This document shows, in pieces, positions 5,506-10,464 of a stretch of DNA of 14,727 nt. Under the pieces are notes generated by a model. That model was not told where the DNA came from. It saw nothing but the letters and a program-made list of their open reading frames with translations, and made no database searches. The first letter of the stretch is position 1. The number at the start of each line of letters is the position of its first letter. A program made the position numbers and the translations under genes. Where the stretch lies: positions 1 to 14,727 of the forward strand of contig CAJGCA010000043.1 in the NCBI GenBank assembly GCA_904501705.1, read 5' to 3'. The DNA is from Clostridiaceae bacterium. GTDB lineage: Bacteria; Bacillota; Clostridia; Oscillospirales; Acutalibacteraceae.

Positions 5506-5949
5506 ATGATAGACCTTGAGCTTCTGGTGAACGCCTCCGAGCGCAACAAAGTAAACAAATCACTCACGACGGGCCCCGTGTTATCCGGGGCTCTTCGCGA
5601 TGTATCGAGCATCCTCGATCCTGTCATCAGGGTGGAGGCAGAGAGCGTCTCTTCCTATAATTACGCCCACATCCCCGCCTTTGGCCGGTACTATTTCATC
5701 ACGGATATCGTGAGCATCCGCACCGGCCTATGGGAGATCACGATGCATGTCGACCCGCTGGAGACATACCGGACGCAGCTGATGGGCGTCCCGTGCATCC
5801 TGGAGGCCTCGACCTCCACGGGCATGGATGAGTACCAGGCGGGCAGCGGGCAGTGGGTAGCGAAGCAGAAGGAACTTACGGATATCATCGCCTTTCCCCA
5901 GGGCCTCCCGCAGGAGGGCGAGTTCATCCTGATCACGGCAGGAGGTTGA
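5506..5949 (+). CDS. gp9-like tail knob N-terminal domain as a separate protein
   Basis: This 147-aa protein has its start fixed by TAAGGAGGGAACC. The stretch AHIPAFGRYYFITDIVSIRTGLWEITMHVDPLETYRTQ corresponds to the N-terminal region of phi29 gp9 (KWFYAFVTELEF ... YVHFEIDVLQTW), which helps form the tail tube. In phi29 this is joined to the rest of gp9 in one chain of 599 aa. Here it stops at TGA 5947-5949 and the remainder seems to follow as the 804-aa protein. A 12-codon frame and hairpin copy 5 lie between. It probably assembles into the distal tail. Function is inferred from local similarity and order. Confidence 0.75.
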   Translation: MIDLELLVNASERNKVNKSLTTGPVLSGALRDVSSILDPVIRVEAESVSSYNYAHIPAFGRYYFITDIVSIRTGLWEITMHVDPLETYRTQLMGVPCILEASTSTGMDEYQAGSGQWVAKQKELTDIIAFPQGLPQEGEFILITAGG

Positions 5950-5953
5950 CGCC

Positions 5954-5992
5954 ATGGATAAAAACAACCGGAAGGGGGGTGAAGAGTCATAA
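5954..5992 (+). CDS. Possible 12-aa leader peptide before the tail knob gene
   Basis: MDKNNRKGGEES is preceded by GGAGG (5941-5945) at an ideal 8-base spacing, so it is likely translated. Its codons overlap the AAGGGGGG ribosome site of the tail gene. Its TAA stop (5990-5992) falls inside the left arm of hairpin copy 5. Ribosomes on this frame would cover the tail gene SD and open the hairpin, which would link translation of the two. It may instead be a chance frame between closely packed genes. Confidence 0.4.
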   Translation: MDKNNRKGGEES

Positions 5993-6030
5993 GGGATCCG
6001 GCACTGCGTGCCACCTTATGACGAAGTATG
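5972..6030 (+). promoter_or_regulatory. Ribosome binding site split from its start codon by hairpin copy 5
   Basis: AAGGGGGGTGA (5972-5982) is the only strong SD for the tail gene, 48 nt from the ATG at 6028. With the 40-nt element (5986-6025) removed or folded away, the spacing is TGAAGA plus GT, 8 nt. The sequence between hairpin and ATG (GAAGT) offers no usable SD. The packaging ATPase gene has the same arrangement. Confidence 0.75.
5986..6025 (+). repeat. Structured hairpin element, copy 5 (variant arms, between SD and ATG)
   Basis: The outer stem is GTCATAAGG (5986-5994) with CCTTATGAC (6014-6022), a paired C-to-A and G-to-T change relative to the main type. The internal loop GATCC/A is kept. 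The inner stem is GGCAC/GTGCC with loop TGC, and GAA follows. The paired changes in both stems are direct evidence for selection on structure. Confidence 0.93.
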
Positions 6031-8442
6031 AGCACATTTCTCGACATGCTCGACGGCGTAAAGGCCTACTACGGGTCGGGCTCCGACCAGTGGTCGGCTA
6101 TCGCCTCCTCCATGTCCTCCGGGGGCCTGACCCCCGATGCGATCGGGCTCCTTCAGCAGGTGCCGGGGGTGACCATCACGAGGAGCGCATCCGGTAAGAT
6201 ATTGGGATACGACTACTCGAATCCTTTCGCGCAGGCTGCGGGCCCGGCATCGGTCATAGACTCCAACGTCCAGACCGGCAGTTATGGCCTTACCAGCTTC
6301 AATGCGAGCGTACCGGCATCGGTCGTCACGGACAGCCAGACGGGGGTTAGCACCCTCCAATCTGGCGCGGTCGTCCGCTCTACCGGGCAGACCCTCGCCA
6401 CGATAGCCGACCGGGCCAGCCTGGCCTTTGCCGGGGTCGCCCTCGGCTCAAAGCTCGGCCTCGCGATAGACTCGGCCCTTTACTCGGCAAACCCGGCATG
6501 GTGGGATGAGCACTTCCCGAGCATGAACCCCGCCACCTGGCAGACGCTGGTTCCCGATAACGCGGCGGGCAACGTGGTGAGGGGGCTCCTCGGGATAGGA
6601 AATGACAGCGCTACCATGTACATGGACGAGCGCATCCTTGCCTATACCTATTTGACCCTCTTACAGGCGGGGGCCTGGAACGGGGGCGGGGAGGGCACGT
6701 CCGACTATGACGGGGATACGACTGGGCTAAACATGACCGGCATCGTGCTCCCTATGAACATAGCGACCATCGGCATCATGAGCGCGGCCACTAGCAGCAA
6801 TACCTATACCCTCACCACGGACGCGCCCCGGTCGATATTTTACGAGCACTACAACACGTCGGGCTATCCTGCCCCCTTCTGGGAGTGCGGCATGGTATCC
6901 GCAGGGCTCCAGAATGACTTTCATATACACGTCAAGAAAGAGCCGCTGTATCCGTCGGAGGATGACTATTACCCCCAGCAGGTGACCTTGAAGGGCCAAA
7001 CCTTCTGGTATGCAACTGCTATCCGTACGGGCAGGGCCACCAGCCCCGCCGATGCGTTCGAGGCGTCGGGGAGCATATCCCCGTCCACGGTCGCCTATAT
7101 CCTCCTTTTCGGGGAGTACGTCCCCGGGGCTATCCCCGGATCGGAAGAAAACCCGGACGCATCCATACACATGGTGCCAGCCGACGTGATCAACCCCACC
7201 ACGGGCCAGCCGGTCACGCCGGCCGATGACCTGGACGACGTGGTGGACGCCCTCAAGACCGCATACCCCGACCTCTTCGACGGGGAGGCATATGAGGACG
7301 TGTACCAGGACGACGGGACGACCGAGAGGATATACTATATCCCCGTCCCGTACCCTGCCACGGATCAGGCAGGATATCCGGTCACCGACCTGACCCCCGG
7401 CATAGACCCGCAGACCGACCCGCAGGTGACCGAGGAGACAAGGCCGGATGCTGCCGATAACATCATCGATACCACGACCACGCCGCCATCCCCGCCCGAT
7501 ACCGGATCGGGGAGCACCCCGCCCGCCGTCGTGCCGACCGGATCGGCGTCGGCCCTATACTCCATCTATAACCCGACCACGGCAGAGCTCTCGAGCTTTG
7601 GCGCGTGGCTCTGGTCTTCGAGCTTCGTCGACCAGCTCTTGAAGCTCTTCAGCGACCCGATGCAGGCGATCATAGGCCTTCACAAGGTGTTCTGCACCCC
7701 TCCGGTATCCGGGCGGGGGAATATCAAGGTGGGCTACCTGGATAGCGGGGTCGCGACCAATCTCGTATCGGGCCAGTACGTGACGATAAGCTGCGGGAGC
7801 GTATCCCTTGCCGAGTATTTTGGGAACGTCTTCGACTACGACCCCTATACGAGGGTGCAGATATACCTCCCCTTCGTCGGGATACAGCCCCTCGATACGG
7901 GCGACGTCATGAGGGGAGCCCTCTCGGTCGCCTACCATATAGACGTGCTGACCGGCGCCTGCCTGGCAGAGGTGAGCGTGGCGCGCGACGGGGCCGGGGG
8001 CATCCTCTACACCTATGCTGGCAACGCAGCAGTGCAGTATCCCATCAGCTCGGGCTCGTACATGGGCATCCTCTCGACCGTGGTGAGCATGGCGGGAGGC
8101 ATCGCGGGGACGATCGCGTCAGGCGGGGCCCTGGCTCCCCTCGCTATGGGGGCAGCGTCGGGCATCCTCTCGGCCCGTACCCGCGTGCAGCACTCCGGGG
8201 GATTTTCCGGGAACGCGGGGGCGATGGGAGCGCGCATCCCCTACCTGATCGTGACCCGCCCGCAGAGCGCGGTAGCGATGAGGTTCGAGGACTACGAGGG
8301 CTACCCCGCGAACCATACCACGACCATAGGCGCGTGCTCCGGTTACATCCGGTGCAAGGTCGCCCACCTCGAGGGCATCCCGGCAACCAGCGGGGAGCTT
8401 GCTGAGCTCGAGAGCCTGCTCGCAGAGGGGGTGATCATCTGA
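6028..8442 (+). CDS. Large tail knob protein (gp9-like)
   Basis: This is the largest structural protein, 804 aa against 599 for phi29 gp9. It probably forms the tail knob and membrane-penetrating tip. Residues about 450-500 are a Pro/Thr/Asp-rich linker. Then come beta-rich segments such as DYDPYTRVQIYLPF, TGDVMRGALSVAYHIDV and TYAGNAAVQYPIS. A Gly/Ala-rich hydrophobic stretch (about 675-715, SYMGILSTVVSMAGGIAGT...) resembles the hydrophobic long loop that gp9 inserts in membranes. The C-terminus (PYLIVTRPQ, YEGYPANHTTTIGACSGYIR, ending GVII) is typical of this group. Translation must start across hairpin copy 5. The stop overlaps the next ATG (ATGA). Confidence 0.85.
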   Translation: MSTFLDMLDGVKAYYGSGSDQWSAIASSMSSGGLTPDAIGLLQQVPGVTITRSASGKILGYDYSNPFAQAAGPASVIDSNVQTGSYGLTSFNASVPASVVTDSQTGVSTLQSGAVVRSTGQTLATIADRASLAFAGVALGSKLGLAIDSALYSANPAWWDEHFPSMNPATWQTLVPDNAAGNVVRGLLGIGNDSATMYMDERILAYTYLTLLQAGAWNGGGEGTSDYDGDTTGLNMTGIVLPMNIATIGIMSAATSSNTYTLTTDAPRSIFYEHYNTSGYPAPFWECGMVSAGLQNDFHIHVKKEPLYPSEDDYYPQQVTLKGQTFWYATAIRTGRATSPADAFEASGSISPSTVAYILLFGEYVPGAIPGSEENPDASIHMVPADVINPTTGQPVTPADDLDDVVDALKTAYPDLFDGEAYEDVYQDDGTTERIYYIPVPYPATDQAGYPVTDLTPGIDPQTDPQVTEETRPDAADNIIDTTTTPPSPPDTGSGSTPPAVVPTGSASALYSIYNPTTAELSSFGAWLWSSSFVDQLLKLFSDPMQAIIGLHKVFCTPPVSGRGNIKVGYLDSGVATNLVSGQYVTISCGSVSLAEYFGNVFDYDPYTRVQIYLPFVGIQPLDTGDVMRGALSVAYHIDVLTGACLAEVSVARDGAGGILYTYAGNAAVQYPISSGSYMGILSTVVSMAGGIAGTIASGGALAPLAMGAASGILSARTRVQHSGGFSGNAGAMGARIPYLIVTRPQSAVAMRFEDYEGYPANHTTTIGACSGYIRCKVAHLEGIPATSGELAELESLLAEGVII

Positions 8443-8663
8443 TGGCTATGTCCTATGAGGAGGCCCTCGCGAGACGCCGGGCCCGGCACCGGGAGCGGAT
8501 GGCGACCGACCCCGTGTACCGGGAGAAGAAGCTCGCGGAGGGTCGGAGATACCGGGAGGAGCACCGGGAGGAGCGCCGGGCATGGAACCGCAGGTACTAC
8601 CATGAGGTGGCGAAACCCCGGAACATAAGAAAAGCCCTCCTTGCGGAGGGCGTGAAGATATGA
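8442..8663 (+). CDS. Small Arg-rich protein, last gene of the late operon
   Basis: This 73-aa protein starts in an ATGA overlap with the tail gene stop. GAGGGGGTGATC upstream serves as ribosome site. About a third of the residues are Arg, Lys or Glu, in a long helix with repeats such as RRRARHRERMATDPVYREKK and YREEHREERRAWNRRYY. Similar charged segments occur in phage proteins next to or fused with HNH nucleases, but no HNH residues are present. A nucleic-acid-binding role is plausible. A similar protein ends the opposing operon (8771-8968). The last codons hold the leftward terminator hairpin. Confidence 0.75.
   Translation: MAMSYEEALARRRARHRERMATDPVYREKKLAEGRRYREEHREERRAWNRRYYHEVAKPRNIRKALLAEGVKI
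8624..8651 (-). terminator. Rho-independent terminator of the leftward operon
   Basis: On the minus strand GCCCTCC, loop GCAA (a GNRA tetraloop) and GGAGGGC are followed by TTTTCTT. The stem (8634-8651) lies inside the final codons of the rightward 73-aa gene, so leftward transcripts run through their own last gene and end here. Confidence 0.75.
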
Positions 8664-8739
8664 TATAGTTTTCCTATCTTGTCATGGGTAAGTGGAGAGA
8701 ACCTTACAAGATGGCTTATCGAAAATCGCATAAGTGGAG
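8664..8739 (+). repeat. Convergent intergenic stretch with 11-bp direct repeat and weak hairpin
   Basis: TAAGTGGAGAG occurs at 8689-8699 and 8731-8741. ATCTTGT (8676-8682) can pair with ACAAGAT (8706-8712). This is the 3' untranslated stretch between the two opposing terminators. I see no credible gene in it. Confidence 0.5.
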
Positions 8740-8775
8740 AGCGGGAGCCCTGGACCTGGGCTCCCGCTTTTCATT
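8740..8775 (+). terminator. Rho-independent terminator of the late rightward operon
   Basis: AGCGGGAGCCC (8740-8750) and GGGCTCCCGCT (8758-8768) form a perfect 11-bp stem with a 7-base loop, followed by TTT, CA and TTTT. It overlaps the stop codon of the opposing leftward gene. The reverse direction lacks a T-run, so it acts mainly on rightward transcripts. Confidence 0.88.
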
Positions 8776-8968
8776 TTCCCTTCATGGGATAGTATTCCGG
8801 GACCTTGTAGCCGCACCTGCGGAAAACCTCGCGGAAGTCTCGCCATCTGTTCTGCTCGGAGGCCCTGGCCAATGCCCCCGGGCGGGCCTTCCATTCCTTC
8901 CGATACTCTTTCCTATGCTCTTTGTGCTTCTTTTCCCATTCACGGTAGTATTCCCTGCTATTACCCAT
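8771..8968 (-). CDS. Small basic helical protein, last gene of the leftward operon
   Basis: The ATG at 8968 is preferred because TAGGAGGTGCTA precedes it. A GTG six bases earlier is in frame but too close to the SD. The 65-aa protein has an N-terminal helix dense in Arg, Lys, Glu and Tyr (REYYREWEKKHKEHRKEYRK), then a segment ending RRCGYKVPEYYPMKGK. It resembles in composition the 73-aa protein that ends the opposing operon, and both may bind nucleic acid. I do not recognise a family. Its start overlaps the 93-aa gene by 8 bp. Confidence 0.75.
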   Translation of the reverse strand: MGNSREYYREWEKKHKEHRKEYRKEWKARPGALARASEQNRWRDFREVFRRCGYKVPEYYPMKGK

Positions 8969-9242
8969 TAGCACCTCCTATCCCCAGCGACCGGCACAGG
9001 TCGCCGAGGGTCATGACGAAAGATGCCGTCGGGTAGCTGGTCACCAGTATCTTTTGATGGTACTCCTCCCCCACGCCCCGGTGCAGGTACTCGAGCTTTT
9101 CCTTGAGCTCCCCGTCCGTCACCACGCCGAGGTCTGTCATCTCGACCACGTCGAGCGGGGCCATGGGCTTCAGAGCTGCCAGCTCCGGGGGGAGCGCATC
9201 CGCCCCGAGGCTCTTCTTGTCTATCATCAGTAACCGGAACAA
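8961..9242 (-). CDS. Unknown protein downstream of the packaging ATPase
   Basis: TTG at 9242 is the likely start: AAAGGAGG lies 12 bases upstream, inside the end of the ATPase gene. The next in-frame ATG (9227) is 27 bases from that site. The protein is at most 93 aa, with no membrane segment. It is mostly helical with an acidic middle (DVVEMTDLGVVTDGELKEKLEYLH). The family is not recognised. Its place just behind the ATPase suggests late expression, but no role can be assigned. Confidence 0.7.
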   Translation of the reverse strand: MFRLLMIDKKSLGADALPPELAALKPMAPLDVVEMTDLGVVTDGELKEKLEYLHRGVGEEYHQKILVTSYPTASFVMTLGDLCRSLGIGGANG

Positions 9243-9246
9243 AACT

Positions 9247-10350
9247 TTATCTTGCCTCCTTTCCGCACCAGATCATATAGTTCCGCACGATCTCGCCTAT
9301 CTCGTTGTCCTGATAGAAAATCTTGTCCTGCTTATAGTGTAGCATGATCTTCTTACCGATGTCGTCCGTCGGGCGCAATAGGTTGCGCCTCCAGTTTGGG
9401 AGGGGCGACCACTCGGGAGAGAAAACCAGGTCGCGCTCCGGGTGCTTGATGTCCCCGGTCTTGCGGTGGATGTATGTATAGTAGGCGTCCTCGTACTGGA
9501 TCACCTCGCACTGCAAGAGGTGCCGGTCGAACTGGATCCAGTAGGTAAATAATACGTCCTTAGGCCGGTACTTGTACGGGCTATGGGGGTATATGTCTAT
9601 CTCCCACTCCCCGCCGGTGATCATCGCCAGTTTCGGATTATCGAAGGCGAAGTATACGTCAGAGGGCTTGCCCTCTTTGTTCGCCTTGCAATACTCCACC
9701 GCCACGGTCAGCTTGCTTTCCCCGTACCTGTACACGTCTATGTCGCCTTGCTTCATCTTCCATATATGGGTCAGGCCCATCTCCCCAAAATACGGGCAGA
9801 ATTTATTGACGGTGTTCCCCAGCATGAATATCTTCACATCTGCCCTGTCACGGATGATCGTAGATAGCAAGTTCATATATAGGACGAACTCATTGGGCAG
9901 GTACTGCGTCCTGGTGAGGAACTCGTCAAAAACCACTGTCTTGATGCCGGGGTAGGACGTGGACTTGTCATGCTCCCCGGTCGAGACGGCGAACGCGTAG
10001 CAGAAGGGGACGTCGTCCCGCTCACGCTTGCCGTTCTCATCGTACCGGCAGAGGTACCACCGGCCCGACCAGTAGTATACGCCCGTCCACTCCCCGCCGG
10101 TCAGTTCCTGGATCACGCCGTTACGCTCGAGGCTATCGAACATGGATTGTCCATTCTTTCCTTTATAATCGGTATCCCATCGCCTGATCAGGGCCATCTG
10201 TTCCCCCGCCTCGACATAGCGGGTCAGGCCGAGCTTCAGGCATGCATACGTCTTGCCGTTGCTCCGCTCGCCTATGATCATGTTATAGGTAGCCTTCCGC
10301 GAGAGTATGCGGTCAAGGCTATAATAAGTACGCTTCTTTGCTTTAGCCAT
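9247..10350 (-). CDS. DNA packaging ATPase, phi29 gp16-like
   Basis: This motor hydrolyses ATP to translocate DNA into the prohead at the connector vertex. It has 367 aa, against 332 for phi29 gp16. Walker A is GERSNGKT (residues 27-34). Walker B is TVVFDEF, with Asp142 and Glu143. A MLGNTVN motif at about 176-182 fits the coupling motif of this FtsK/HerA-like group. Phi29 enzymes work with a packaging RNA. The strong SD AAGGAGGTGA lies 87 nt before the ATG, separated from it by two nested hairpin elements, and no other SD is present. Translation of the motor may therefore depend on that RNA fold. The gene follows DNA polymerase on the same strand. Confidence 0.92.
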   Translation of the reverse strand: MAKAKKRTYYSLDRILSRKATYNMIIGERSNGKTYACLKLGLTRYVEAGEQMALIRRWDTDYKGKNGQSMFDSLERNGVIQELTGGEWTGVYYWSGRWYLCRYDENGKRERDDVPFCYAFAVSTGEHDKSTSYPGIKTVVFDEFLTRTQYLPNEFVLYMNLLSTIIRDRADVKIFMLGNTVNKFCPYFGEMGLTHIWKMKQGDIDVYRYGESKLTVAVEYCKANKEGKPSDVYFAFDNPKLAMITGGEWEIDIYPHSPYKYRPKDVLFTYWIQFDRHLLQCEVIQYEDAYYTYIHRKTGDIKHPERDLVFSPEWSPLPNWRRNLLRPTDDIGKKIMLHYKQDKIFYQDNEIGEIVRNYMIWCGKEAR

Positions 10351-10352
10351 GC

Positions 10353-10431
10353 TTCGTCATAAGGAGCCTTCGTCCTAAGGTGGTGCGTAGCACCGGATCC
10401 CTTAGGACTATAGGGGCGGATCCCTTATGAC
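10353..10431 (-). repeat. Structured hairpin element, outer copy interrupted by another copy
   Basis: On the minus strand: GTCATAAGG, GATCC, GCC, CCTATA, then the complete inner element (10369-10408), then GGC, T, CCTTATGAC, GAA. Removing the inner 40 nt leaves a normal variant-arm element with inner stem GCC/GGC. It begins 6 nt after the ATPase SD and ends 2 nt before its ATG. Without it, SD-to-ATG spacing would be 8 nt, the same as for the tail gene. Confidence 0.88.
10369..10408 (-). repeat. Structured hairpin element, inner copy nested in another copy
   Basis: All 40 nt are identical to copies 2 and 3, including the GAA tail. It lies precisely in the loop of the outer element, after CCTATA and before GGC. 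This is what an insertion of one element into another would leave. Confidence 0.92.
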
Positions 10432-10453
10432 CATTCACCTCCTTCTTGTTGTC

Positions 10454-10459
10454 ATTATA
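10454..10459 (-). promoter_or_regulatory. Possible -10 box for a separate ATPase transcript
   Basis: A perfect TATAAT on the minus strand lies between the polymerase stop and the ATPase SD. No convincing -35 sits 16-18 bases upstream (the position reads AAAAAG), so it would need an activator or be fortuitous. If used, the message would begin just before the SD. Confidence 0.25.
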
Positions 10460-10464
10460 CCTGG

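Noticed and set aside
8684..8971. 95-codon plus frame starting MGKWREPYK in the convergent region.
   Set aside because: No ribosome site. It runs through the late terminator and lies opposite a better-supported leftward gene.
191..10431. Repeated elements as a CRISPR array or as REP/IS ends.
   Set aside because: Copies are scattered singly, without spacers of regular length, target duplications or any cas or transposase gene.
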